The notes beneath the pieces were generated by a model that was not told where the DNA came from, did no database searches, and was given only the letters and a program-made list of their open reading frames with translations. Shown piece by piece: positions 50,432-58,780 of a DNA stretch of 64,000 nt. Position 1 is the stretch's first letter, and each line of letters starts with the position of its first letter. The stretch comes from Streptomyces sp. BK239 (GTDB lineage: Bacteria > Actinomycetota > Actinomycetes > Streptomycetales > Streptomycetaceae): NCBI RefSeq assembly GCF_004217285.1, contig NZ_SHKS01000004.1:186001-250000 (forward strand), given 5' to 3'. A program made the translations under genes and the position numbers.

Positions 50432-51388
50432 TCAGTCCTCGCCGAGGGTGCGGTGGGGCGGGCGGCCGTAGGACGCGCGGTAGAGGGTGGCGAAGCGGCC
50501 CGGGTGGAAGAAGCCCCAGCGGGCGGCGACATCGGTGACCGTCGTGGCCGGCGGTGTCCCGGCGACCAGGTCGGCGTGTGCGTGGGAGAGCCGCACCCGG
50601 CGCAGATGGGCCAGGGGGGTCGTGTCCATGTGCCGCCGGAACGCGTACTGCAGCGCCCGGACCGTGACATGGGCGGCCGCGGCGATCTCGGCCACGGTGA
50701 CGGGCTCGCCGGCGTGGTCCTCCATGTACGCCAGCGCGCGGCGCAGCACGGCAGGGCGGGCGTCGTTGCGGTCCGTCGCGGTGGGCTCGGTGAGCGCGGT
50801 GTTGGGGAAGGCGGCGAGCACGCCCGCGGCCAGGCCCTGGGCTGCGGTGGAGACGACCAGGGGCTGGTCGGCGAGCTCGGGCTCGGTCAGGATGTGGTCG
50901 CGGACGTACACGATGGTGCGCCGCAGGTGCTCGGCCGCGGCGGCGGAGTGGGGCCGGTGGCCGGTCAGCCGTACCGGCTCGGGTCTGCGGCCGGGCGCGG
51001 CGGAGGCGACCTGGGCGAGCAGGTCCGTGTCCAGCATCGTGATGTTGTAGCGGGCGTTGCAGATCCGGCCGGAGTACGGCAGGTCCGGCGGGGCGAAGGA
51101 CACCACGTCACCGGGGCCGAAGGAGTCCTGGACGCCGTCGAAGGCATGGTCCTCGACCGTCCCGTCGTGGACGAGGCAGAGACAGATCCTGCCCAGCGGG
51201 GTGACGGAGTAGCTCATCTCGAAGTCGAGGTCGAGTTCGTCGACGGTCACGGACGGCATGGCGCTGCGGCTGATCCGCGCGCGGCCCGCCTCCGCGGCGC
51301 CGCTGCCGATCCGCATCCTGGCGTAGGCCTGGCTGAGGAAGTCCTCCGTCCGGCCCAAGTCGTCACTGTCGAAGAACAGCGTGTCCAT
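50432..51388 (-). CDS. AraC family regulator
   Basis: A 318-residue activator. The N-terminal ~200 residues are an AraC-type ligand/dimer domain resembling the AraC-binding-like group (DLDFEMSYSVTPLGRICLCLV, SFGPGDVVSFAPPDLPYSGRI). The C-terminal double helix-turn-helix (about 215-315) reads VTVAEIAAAAHVTVRALQYAFRRHMDTTPLAHLRRVRL and AARWGFFHPGRFATLYRASYGRPP. It is convergent with the YihY gene and divergent from the ANTAR gene. The regulon is unknown; the nearest intact target would be the ANTAR-SARP block. Confidence 0.9.
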   Translation of the reverse strand: MDTLFFDSDDLGRTEDFLSQAYARMRIGSGAAEAGRARISRSAMPSVTVDELDLDFEMSYSVTPLGRICLCLVHDGTVEDHAFDGVQDSFGPGDVVSFAPPDLPYSGRICNARYNITMLDTDLLAQVASAAPGRRPEPVRLTGHRPHSAAAAEHLRRTIVYVRDHILTEPELADQPLVVSTAAQGLAAGVLAAFPNTALTEPTATDRNDARPAVLRRALAYMEDHAGEPVTVAEIAAAAHVTVRALQYAFRRHMDTTPLAHLRRVRLSHAHADLVAGTPPATTVTDVAARWGFFHPGRFATLYRASYGRPPHRTLGED

Positions 51389-51627
51389 CCCCGATACCGG
51401 ATCCCTTCGATGTCGGACGTCCCCGCGCGGTGCGGAGACGACCGGCGACCGCCGGCCGCCGGCGTACCTCAGATGCCCCGCAAACGGGACCGCATTCGTT
51501 TTTCGGACGGTCCCGGCGGTGTCGTTCGTTCTGTGTGCGGCCGGAGCCCTGCCCGGCCTGAAGAGTGGGAAAGATGACGGAGTGGGCTGACGGGTGCGAG
51601 GGCGCGCGAGAGGGAGGAAGACGATTC

Positions 51628-52038
51628 GTGACGGGTGGTGCCCGGGAGCAGTCCGCGGAGCGGATCGCCGCCCTGGAGGCGGAGGTCGAGCAGCTTCAGC
51701 GGGCCGTCGCCTCCCACGCGGTCGTCGACCAGGCGATCGGTGTCGTGATCGCCGTCGGGCGTCTGCGCCCCGAGCAGGGCTGGGAGGTTCTCAAGGAGAT
51801 CTCCCAGCACACCAACACCAAGCTGCGGGAGGTCGCGGAGTACGTGGTGCAGGGCGCCCACTGCGGCTGGCTGCCCGACGAGATCCACCACGCGCTCGTC
51901 TCGGCGCTGAGCCGCACGGACCCGCGATCCGGTGCCGGGGAGGACTCCGGCGTGGGCTCCGGTAGGAACTCCGGCGTCGGCCCCCTGGCCGACCCGGGCG
52001 TCGGCTCCCGGGGCGACTCCCGCGCTGACTCCCACTGA
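51628..52038 (+). CDS. ANTAR domain RNA-binding protein
   Basis: A 136-residue protein: a short coiled coil (AERIAALEAEVEQLQRAVASH, about 8-30), an ANTAR domain (about 30-85: VVDQAIGVVIAVGRLRPEQGWEVLKEISQHTNTKLREVAEYVV) and a low-complexity Gly/Ser/Asp tail with repeats of GVGSGRNSGVGPLADPGVGS. ANTAR proteins bind paired hexaloop hairpins in mRNA and prevent termination. Here no receiver or GAF sensor is attached. GTG 51628 is chosen because GGGAGGAAG lies 7 nt upstream; an earlier GTG at 51565 adds 21 weakly coding residues. It lies 66 nt before the SARP gene and may be cotranscribed. Confidence 0.83.
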   Translation: MTGGAREQSAERIAALEAEVEQLQRAVASHAVVDQAIGVVIAVGRLRPEQGWEVLKEISQHTNTKLREVAEYVVQGAHCGWLPDEIHHALVSALSRTDPRSGAGEDSGVGSGRNSGVGPLADPGVGSRGDSRADSH

Positions 52039-52104
52039 CTCTCGGTGACGCTCTCCCTGACGTAGAGTCCACTGCGGGGAGCGGAACACCGGAGGGGGAA
52101 TGAC

Positions 52105-55017
52105 GTGCCGCTGGAGTCCGTGCGGTTCGCGGTCCTGGGGCCCGTGCGGGTGTGGCGGGGGGAGACGGAACTGGATCCCGGAGGGCCGCAGGAGCGGGCT
52201 CTCCTTGCGTTGCTGCTGGTCAGGGCGGGAGACCCGGTCGGCCTCGAGGAGATCGTCGACGTGCTGTGGGGGGCGGAGCCGCCGCGCAGCGCGGTCAACG
52301 TGATCCGGCGGCACGCGGGCTCGCTGCGGCGCCTGCTGGAGCCGGGGCTCGCCGTGCGCGCGGAGGGGCGGTGGCTGGTCCGGGCGGCGGGCGGCTACCG
52401 TCTCGTGACCGACGGTGACTGCCTCGACCTGCTGAGGTTCCGCGAACTGTGCGAGGCGGGGCGGCGGGCGGCGGGTGAGTCGCCCGCGCGGGCGGCGGAG
52501 CTGTTCACCGAGGCGCTGTCGCTGTGGCGGGGGCCGGCCGCGGCCGGGCTCCCCGACCACGCCCGCGCCCACCCGGCGTTCGGCGCGGCCGACCGCGAGC
52601 GCCTGACCGCGGTACGGGCCGCCGCCGACGCGGCGCTGCGCGCGGGGCTGCCCGACGTCGTCCTGCCCGAGCTGTACCGGGCCGCGGCGGCGCACCCGCT
52701 GGACGAACCCGCCCAGGCCGCGCTGATCCTCACCCTCGCCGCGACGGGCCGCCACGGGGAGGCCCGCGCCGCCTACGACGCCGTCCACGCCCGCCTCTCC
52801 GAGGAACTCGGCATCGACCCGGGACCGGAACTCCGGGAGGCGGGGGAGACGGTACGGGGGGTGAGGGCAGGGGGCGCGGTCGGCGGGGCGCCGTGCTCCG
52901 GGGCGGGCGCCGACGCCTCCGCCCCGGGCACGACTCCGTCGCCCGTCCCCGCCCCGGCGTCCCCGCCGGACGCTCCCCCCGACTCAGCCTCCGCCCCGGG
53001 CCCCGTCGCGCCCGTCCCCCGGCAACTCCCGCACGAAGTGCCCGTGTTCGCCGGGCGCGGGGACGAAACCGTTGGGATGCTCGCGGCGGGGGAGGGGCGG
53101 GTCGTGGTGATCGGGGGTATGGCCGGGGTCGGCAAGACCACGCTGGCCGTGCACTGGGCGCACCGCGTCGCCGGCCGGTTTCCCGACGGGCAGCTCTACG
53201 TCAATCTGCGCGGCTTCGACCCTTCCGGCGCGGTCATGGAGCCCGGCGAGGCCGTCCGGGGGTTCCTCGACGCACTCGGGGTGCCGCCCGACCGGGTGCC
53301 GCACGGCCTGGACGCGCAGGCCGCGCTCTACCGCAGCGTGCTGGCGGGGCGCCGCGTCCTGGTCGTCCTGGACAACGCCCGCGACAGCGACCACGTCCGC
53401 CCGCTGCTGCCGGGCTCGCCGGGCTGCCTCACCCTCGTCACCAGTCGCGACGAGCTGTCGGGGCTGGTCGCCGGCCACGGCGCGCACGCGCTGGGCCTGC
53501 GCCCGTTCGACGCCGGTCAGACGAGGACGTTCCTGGTCCGGCGGCTGGGCGTCGAACGGGTCGAGGCCGAGCCGGGGGCCGCCGACGAGATCGGCGAGCT
53601 GTGCGCCGGCCTGCCGCTGGCCCTCGCCTGCGTGGCCGCCCGCGCCGCCGCGCACCCCCGCTTCCCCCTCTCCGCCGTCGCCGCCGAACTGCGCGAGGCG
53701 CACGGCAGCCTCGACGCCTTCACCCGCTCCGACGCGTCCGTGGACGTCGGCTCCGTGTTCTCCTGGTCCTCCCGGGCCGTGTCACCTCCCGCCCGGCGGC
53801 TGTTCGAACTGCTCGCGCTGCACCCCGGCCCCGACTTCTCCCTGCCGGCCGCCGCCGCCCTGGCCGGCCTTCCGGCACGCCGAGTACGGCCGCTGCTGGC
53901 CGAGTTGACGGGTCTGCACCTCGTCGCCGAACACAGCCCAGCCCGTTACTCCTTCCACGACCTGCTCCGCGCCCACGCCGCCGAACTCGTCGAGGAACAC
54001 CGCACCGAGAGCGAACGGCGCACGGCCCTGCACCGGCTGCACCACCACTACCTGCACACCGCGCACACCGCCGACCGGCTCCTCGCCCCCACCTCGGACC
54101 CGCTGCCCCCGCCCCCCGCACCAAAGGGCGTGCACCCCGAACCCCTGGCGGACGACGACCGGGCCCTGGCCTGGCTCACCGCCGAGCACGCCGTGCTGCT
54201 GGCCGTCGTCGACACGGCCGCCGCCTCCGGGCAGGAACGCGTCGCCTGCCATCTCGCCTGGTCCCTTGAGCCGTTCTTCGACCGGCGCGGCCACTGGCAC
54301 GACGGGCTCACCGTCCAGCGCACCGCCCTCGCCGTCGCCCGCAGGCTCGCCGACCCGGCCCTGGAGGCCCGCGGACTGCGCGGACTCGCCCGCGTCGAAG
54401 GCCGGCTCGGGCTGCACACACAGTCCGTCTCCCGCCTGGAACAGGCCCTGCGACTGTTCGCGCGGCTCGGCGACGACACCGGCCGCGCCAACACCCACCG
54501 CAGCCTCGGCTGGGAACGCGAGCAACTCGACGACCTGCCCGGCGCGTTGCACCACAACCAGCTCGCCCTCGACCTGTTCCGCGCGCTCGGCGACCGCGCC
54601 GCGCAGGCCAGCGTCCTGAACTCGGTCGGCTGGTACCACGCCCTCCTCGGCGAGCACCGGCAGGCCCTCGCGCACTGCTTCGAGGCCCTGCCCATGCTCC
54701 AGGCCCTCGGCGACCGCTACGGCCAGGCCGTGACCTGGGACAGCATCGCCTACGTCCACCAGCACCTCGGCCGCCACTCGCACGCCCTGCTCGGCTACCG
54801 CAACGCCCTGACCCTGCTGCGCGACCTCGGCGCGCCGTACGTCGAGGCCGACATCCTCTCCCGCGTCGGCGACACCCACCAGGCCATGGGCGACCACGAC
54901 AGCGCCCGCGCCGCCTGGCGGCAGGCGCTCACCCTCCTCAGGGACCTGGGCCACCCGGACGCCGAACGGGTCGAGGCCCGCCTCACCGGACGGGACGGAC
55001 GCGCCGGTGCCGGCTGA
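52105..55017 (+). CDS. AfsR/SARP family regulator (SARP-NB-ARC-TPR)
   Basis: A 970-residue regulator. A winged-helix OmpR-like DNA-binding domain (about 8-95: FAVLGPVRVWRGETELDPGG) and a BTAD domain (about 100-250: EARAAYDAVHARLSEELGIDPGPEL) form the SARP part. A Pro/Ala/Ser linker (about 255-305) precedes the NB-ARC ATPase (Walker A GMAGVGKTTLAVHWAH near residue 340; LLPGSPGCLTLVTSRD; GLPLAL), and TPR repeats cover about 760-950 (ALRLFARLGDDTGRANTH, LGWEREQLDDLPGALHH). AfsR-type proteins activate antibiotic genes after ATP and phospho-signals. GTG start with GGAGGGGGAA. The next SARP gene begins inside its last codons. Confidence 0.92.
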   Translation: MPLESVRFAVLGPVRVWRGETELDPGGPQERALLALLLVRAGDPVGLEEIVDVLWGAEPPRSAVNVIRRHAGSLRRLLEPGLAVRAEGRWLVRAAGGYRLVTDGDCLDLLRFRELCEAGRRAAGESPARAAELFTEALSLWRGPAAAGLPDHARAHPAFGAADRERLTAVRAAADAALRAGLPDVVLPELYRAAAAHPLDEPAQAALILTLAATGRHGEARAAYDAVHARLSEELGIDPGPELREAGETVRGVRAGGAVGGAPCSGAGADASAPGTTPSPVPAPASPPDAPPDSASAPGPVAPVPRQLPHEVPVFAGRGDETVGMLAAGEGRVVVIGGMAGVGKTTLAVHWAHRVAGRFPDGQLYVNLRGFDPSGAVMEPGEAVRGFLDALGVPPDRVPHGLDAQAALYRSVLAGRRVLVVLDNARDSDHVRPLLPGSPGCLTLVTSRDELSGLVAGHGAHALGLRPFDAGQTRTFLVRRLGVERVEAEPGAADEIGELCAGLPLALACVAARAAAHPRFPLSAVAAELREAHGSLDAFTRSDASVDVGSVFSWSSRAVSPPARRLFELLALHPGPDFSLPAAAALAGLPARRVRPLLAELTGLHLVAEHSPARYSFHDLLRAHAAELVEEHRTESERRTALHRLHHHYLHTAHTADRLLAPTSDPLPPPPAPKGVHPEPLADDDRALAWLTAEHAVLLAVVDTAAASGQERVACHLAWSLEPFFDRRGHWHDGLTVQRTALAVARRLADPALEARGLRGLARVEGRLGLHTQSVSRLEQALRLFARLGDDTGRANTHRSLGWEREQLDDLPGALHHNQLALDLFRALGDRAAQASVLNSVGWYHALLGEHRQALAHCFEALPMLQALGDRYGQAVTWDSIAYVHQHLGRHSHALLGYRNALTLLRDLGAPYVEADILSRVGDTHQAMGDHDSARAAWRQALTLLRDLGHPDAERVEARLTGRDGRAGAG

Positions 55018-56884
55018 CCCCAGGGAAGAGCTGCGCTTCGAACTGCTCGGCCCGGTAAGGGTGATGAGGGCGGACCGCGAACTCGGACTCGGGTTCCCCC
55101 AGCAACGCGCCCTGCTCGCCCTGCTCCTGGCCCACGCGGGCCGCACCGTGCCGACGTCCGAGATCCTCGACGTGCTCTGGGCCGAACGGCCGCCCGCCAG
55201 CGCGCCCAACGTCGTGCGCCGTTACGCGGCCGCGCTGCGGCGGCTGCTGGAACCGGAGTCGCCGCGCCGTGCCCCCGGCGGACGTCTGCTGCGCCGCCCC
55301 GGCGGCTATCTGCTCCAGGCTGCCCAGGACGAGGTCGACCTGCTGCGCTTCCGGGAACTGACCCGGCAGGGCAAGCGCGCGGCGGCCACCGGGCGGCCCG
55401 AGACGGCGGCCGGACGCTTCACCGAGGCGCTGCGGGAGTGGCGTGGCCCGGTCATCGCCATGGGCATCCCCCAGAGAGCCCGCGAGCACGTGCAGTTCAC
55501 GGCCGTCGAGCACGAACTCCTGCACACGGCCGTCCTCGCCGCCGACGCGGCCCTGCGGTGCGGCCGGGCCGACCAGGTCCTGCCCGCACTGCGCCGGGCC
55601 ACCGCGCTCGCCCCGCTCGACGAACCCCTGCACGCGCGTCTGATCCTCTCCCTGGCCGCCTGCGGCCTCCAGGCGGACGCCCTGGCGGCGTACGACGAGG
55701 TCCGCCGGCGTCTGACGGCCGACCTCGGCGTCAGCCCGGGCCCCGAACTCGCCGCCGCCCACACGAGCGTCCTCCGCCAGGAAGCGGGCCGGCTGCGCTC
55801 CGGACCGACCGTGCGTCTCGACCGCGCCGCACCCGTCGTCCATCTGAGGACTTCGCCGGACCCCCGCGCGTCAGCGCGACTACCGCTCGAAACGCAGGAG
55901 TTCGCCGGTCGCAAAGCCGAACTGGACTGGCTGGCCGCGCGGTCGGCGGAGCCGGGGCCGACGGTACTCGCGGTCGTGGGGATGGCCGGCGTCGGCAAGA
56001 GCGCCCTCGCCGTGCACTGGGCGCACCGGACCGCCGGCCGCTACCCGGACGGCCTGCTGTACGTCCCCCTGCGCGGCACGGACCCCGCACGGCCCGCCCT
56101 GGACCCCTCGGAGGGGCTGCGCACGATGCTCACCGCGCTGGGCGTCCCCGCTTCTCAGGTCCCCGAGGGCCGGGCCGCGCGCGCCGGCCTCTACCGGACC
56201 CTGCTGGCGGACCGCCGCGTCCTCGTCGTCCTCGACGACGCCGCCGGGACCGAGCAGACGGGACCGCTGCTGCCCGGCTCGCCGGGCTGCCTCACCCTCG
56301 TCACCAGCCGCGACGCCCTCCCCGGCCTGATCGCCTCGGGCGCCCGCCCGCTGCGCCTGGAACCGCCGACCGCCGCCGACGCGCGCGAGATCCTCACCCG
56401 GCGGCTCGGCGCCGGCCGGGTGGCCGCCGAACCCGCGGCTGTCGACGAGATCACCGCCCGCTGCGGCCGCCTGCCCCTGGCCCTGACCGCCGTCGCGGAG
56501 CGCCTCAGGCGCCAGCCGGAGACCACCCTGGCCGCCCTGGCGGCGCAACTACGCGCCCACGAAAGCGATCTGGACGCCTTCGACGACGTCACCGGCGCAA
56601 CACCCGACGTCCGCACGGCGTTTCTCGCCTCGTCCCGGCGCCTCTCCCCGCAGGGCGAGCGCCTGTTCCGCCTCCTGCCCCGCCACCCGGGCCCCGACCT
56701 CACCGCCACGGCAGCCGCCCACCTCGCCGGACTGCCCCTGCGCCGGGCCCGGATCCTCCTCGGCGAACTCGCCGACGCCCACCTCGTCACCGAGCACGCG
56801 CCCGCCCGCTACACCCTGCACCCCCTGCTGCGCGCCCACGCCAACGAACTCGCGTCAACCGACGGCCTGTTCGGACCGTACTGA
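55007..56884 (+). CDS. SARP-NB-ARC regulator without TPRs
   Basis: A 625-residue relative of the preceding gene: SARP wHTH and BTAD (about 8-245), a short linker, then NB-ARC (Walker A GMAGVGKSALAVHWAH near 326; VLVVLDDAAGTEQTGPLLPG; CGRLPLALTAVAE) and the winged-helix segment to the end (LFRLLPRHPGPDLTATAAAHLAGLPL, YTLHPLLRAHANELAS). It stops where TPRs would begin, so it lacks the usual C-terminal sensor. The GTG start overlaps the upstream gene by 11 nt. The two proteins may work together or come from duplication with loss of the TPRs. SARP-type direct repeats lie just downstream. Confidence 0.9.
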   Translation: MPADPREELRFELLGPVRVMRADRELGLGFPQQRALLALLLAHAGRTVPTSEILDVLWAERPPASAPNVVRRYAAALRRLLEPESPRRAPGGRLLRRPGGYLLQAAQDEVDLLRFRELTRQGKRAAATGRPETAAGRFTEALREWRGPVIAMGIPQRAREHVQFTAVEHELLHTAVLAADAALRCGRADQVLPALRRATALAPLDEPLHARLILSLAACGLQADALAAYDEVRRRLTADLGVSPGPELAAAHTSVLRQEAGRLRSGPTVRLDRAAPVVHLRTSPDPRASARLPLETQEFAGRKAELDWLAARSAEPGPTVLAVVGMAGVGKSALAVHWAHRTAGRYPDGLLYVPLRGTDPARPALDPSEGLRTMLTALGVPASQVPEGRAARAGLYRTLLADRRVLVVLDDAAGTEQTGPLLPGSPGCLTLVTSRDALPGLIASGARPLRLEPPTAADAREILTRRLGAGRVAAEPAAVDEITARCGRLPLALTAVAERLRRQPETTLAALAAQLRAHESDLDAFDDVTGATPDVRTAFLASSRRLSPQGERLFRLLPRHPGPDLTATAAAHLAGLPLRRARILLGELADAHLVTEHAPARYTLHPLLRAHANELASTDGLFGPY

Positions 56885-56912
56885 CGGCAACGGCAGCCGC
56901 CCCACCAGGCGT

Positions 56913-56930
56913 TGTCACTTCCCTGTCACT
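56913..56930 (+). promoter_or_regulatory. SARP-type heptamer direct repeats
   Basis: TGTCACT occurs twice with an 11-bp period (56913-56919 and 56924-56930, spacer TCCC). SARP activators bind 7-bp direct repeats spaced by 4 bp just upstream of a -10 element. These lie about 70 bp before the AraC gene and right after a SARP gene, so the adjacent SARP proteins may drive that gene. Confidence 0.6.
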
Positions 56931-57001
56931 CCTTTTGCACATCCGCCGACCTACCGTCCCAGCGACCGGACCGACCGTCGCTCAGGAGGCATCAGCGGAA
57001 G

Positions 57002-57865
57002 ATGTCCATCACCAGCACCATCGAAGCCCCCGTACGGCCGACGCCCGCCGGCGTGGAGATCCTCACCGGCGAGCGGGGCCCCGGCCCCCTGCCGGGCGAG
57101 GGCGCGCCGCCCCCTCGGCATCGGCTGCACGCCCGCGAGGGCGGCGAGTACCTGTTCGTGGGCCTGCGCGGCACGCCCGCCCCGCCCGCCGGGGCCGAGC
57201 CCGTCAGCGCCCGCCTCGCCCCGGGCGACGTCTGCTTCTACGACGCACACCGCCCGCCGGCACTGGACTTCCCCGAGCGGTTCCGGGCGACGGTGTTCCT
57301 CGTCCCGGGCGATCTGCTGGGGCTGACGCCCCTGGATGTACGGCGTCTCACCCGCACGCCGGTGACGCGCGTCTCCCGGATCGGCGCACTGCTGTCGCCG
57401 CTGCTGTCCGACCTCGCCCGCACCGCTGCGCAGGCCCGGCCGCCGGTCGGCGAGATGCTCGCCTGGAACGCGGTGAACCTCGTGGCGACCCTCGCCGCCG
57501 AGCGACTGGGCGCGGGCGGGCCCGGGGCGCCGGACGGACAGCCGCCGGTGCTGGGCCGCATCCTGGAGTACGTCGAACTCCACCTGACCGACACGGGGTT
57601 GTCGCCGGAGAGCATCGCCCGCGCGCACCGCATCTCCGTGCGCTACCTGCACAAGCTGTTCCAGGACGAGGGCACCTCGGTCGGCCGCTGGATCCTGCGC
57701 CGCCGCCTGGAGGAGTGCCGGCGCGACCTGAGACGGCACGGCCGGGGGAGCCGCACCATCGCGGCCGTGGCCGGCCGCTGGGGTTTCACCAGCGCCACGC
57801 ACTTCAGCCGCGTCTTCCGCACCGCCTACGGGATGTCCCCCAGCCAGTGGCGGGACATCCCGTAG
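57002..57865 (+). CDS. AraC family regulator
   Basis: A 287-residue regulator. The N-terminal part (about 1-170) is an AraC-binding-like domain with Pro/Gly-rich start and LAPGDVCFYDAHRPPALDFPE. The C-terminal HTH_18 domain (about 185-285) has LSPESIARAHRISVRYLHKLFQDEGTSVGRWILRRRLE and VAGRWGFTSATHFSRVFRTAYGMSPSQWRD. AGGAGG is 12 nt before the ATG. It lies after the SARP genes and is preceded by SARP-type repeats. It is convergent with the isochorismatase gene and may control the hydrolase genes through the inverted repeat beyond. A 14-bp hairpin covers its stop codon. Confidence 0.9.
   Translation: MSITSTIEAPVRPTPAGVEILTGERGPGPLPGEGAPPPRHRLHAREGGEYLFVGLRGTPAPPAGAEPVSARLAPGDVCFYDAHRPPALDFPERFRATVFLVPGDLLGLTPLDVRRLTRTPVTRVSRIGALLSPLLSDLARTAAQARPPVGEMLAWNAVNLVATLAAERLGAGGPGAPDGQPPVLGRILEYVELHLTDTGLSPESIARAHRISVRYLHKLFQDEGTSVGRWILRRRLEECRRDLRRHGRGSRTIAAVAGRWGFTSATHFSRVFRTAYGMSPSQWRDIP
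57826..57865 (+). terminator. 14-bp perfect hairpin covering the araC-type stop codon
   Basis: CTACGGGATGTCCC and GGGACATCCCGTAG are perfect arms with a 12-nt loop. They encode the last residues (AYGMSPSQWRDIP) and the TAG stop itself. It probably ends transcription of this gene and of the convergent isochorismatase gene, whose stop is 15 nt away. Confidence 0.65.
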
Positions 57866-57879
57866 GCGCCGTACGCGGG

Positions 57880-58542
57880 TCAGCCCGCCGCGTGGGCGCC
57901 GAGGACGGCCTCCGCGTAGACGACGCCGAGACCGTAGGTGCCGCCGTGCTCCTTCACGACGCCCGTGGTGGCCTCGTACGTGTCCGTGCGTGCCCAGTCC
58001 CGCTGGAGCTCCAGCAGCACCTGCACCCAGGTCACGGGGACCGCGCCGCCCCGCACCATGCGCTGGACCGCGTGCTCGTGGGCCTGCGGGCTGACCCCGC
58101 CGGACGCGTCGGCGACGACGTACACCTCGTAGCCCTGGGCGAGCGCGGACAGGGCGGGCAGGACCACGCACACCTCTGTCCACAGACCGGCGATCACCAG
58201 CTTCTCGCGGCCGGTCGCCTTGACGGCCTCGACGAAGGCGACGTCCTCCCAGGCGTTCATCGTGGTCCGGTCGACGATCTCCTGCTCGGGGAAGACGTCC
58301 GCGAGCTGCGGCAGGATCGGGCCCGAGAACGAGTCGGCGGCCACCGTGCTCAGCACCACCGGCACGTCGAACGCCTTCGCGGCCTTCGCCAGACCCACCG
58401 TGGAGTTGATGATCGCGGTGCGGTCCCCGCTGCCGGTGCCGAAGAACATCTGCGGCTGGTGGTCCACGAACAGCATCGCGCAGTTGTCCGGGGTGAGCAG
58501 GTCGGGGCTGGGGGACGCGGTGACCTCGGAGATGTCGACCAT
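57880..58542 (-). CDS. Isochorismatase family hydrolase (YcaC-like)
   Basis: A 220-residue cysteine hydrolase. The triad is visible as Asp in LFVDHQPQMFFGTGS, Lys in ATGREKLVIAG and Cys in LWTEVCVVLPALSAL, the YcaC arrangement. YcaC-type enzymes form octamers and hydrolyse unknown amide-like substrates. GAAAGG precedes the ATG. It is divergent from an alpha/beta hydrolase with a perfect 10-bp inverted repeat in between, and next to an AraC regulator, so common regulation is likely. Confidence 0.9.
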   Translation of the reverse strand: MVDISEVTASPSPDLLTPDNCAMLFVDHQPQMFFGTGSGDRTAIINSTVGLAKAAKAFDVPVVLSTVAADSFSGPILPQLADVFPEQEIVDRTTMNAWEDVAFVEAVKATGREKLVIAGLWTEVCVVLPALSALAQGYEVYVVADASGGVSPQAHEHAVQRMVRGGAVPVTWVQVLLELQRDWARTDTYEATTGVVKEHGGTYGLGVVYAEAVLGAHAAG

Positions 58543-58641
58543 GGTGAGAACCTTTCGGCACAGGGGTGATGTGAAGGGACGTTGCGATCCCACCCCCGCC
58601 GCCGCAGCCCGTGTGTTCCCGGAGCGCACCGGACGGTTCCC

Positions 58642-58669
58642 CACAGCGCACGGCCCGGTGTGCGCTGTG
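58642..58669. promoter_or_regulatory. Perfect 10-bp inverted repeat between divergent hydrolase genes
   Basis: CACAGCGCAC and GTGCGCTGTG flank GGCCCGGT, almost midway between the isochorismatase and alpha/beta hydrolase starts. A TAGCGT (58719-58724) typical of Streptomyces -10 elements follows on the plus strand. It is a good operator candidate for a local regulator such as the nearby AraC protein (inference). Confidence 0.55.
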
Positions 58670-58780
58670 AGCACGACGGCCGTGCACGCACGGGCAATCC
58701 GGGGCCTGCGACCGCGCCTAGCGTGACGGCGCGACACACCGCACCACCGCTCAGCACACCGATCACAGCAGGAGATGCCC

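Noticed and set aside
55438..58569. 1,043-codon plus-strand open frame over SARP, AraC and isochorismatase genes
   Set aside because: Shadow frame: composition is Arg/Pro/Gly biased, with no motif and overlapping three confident genes.
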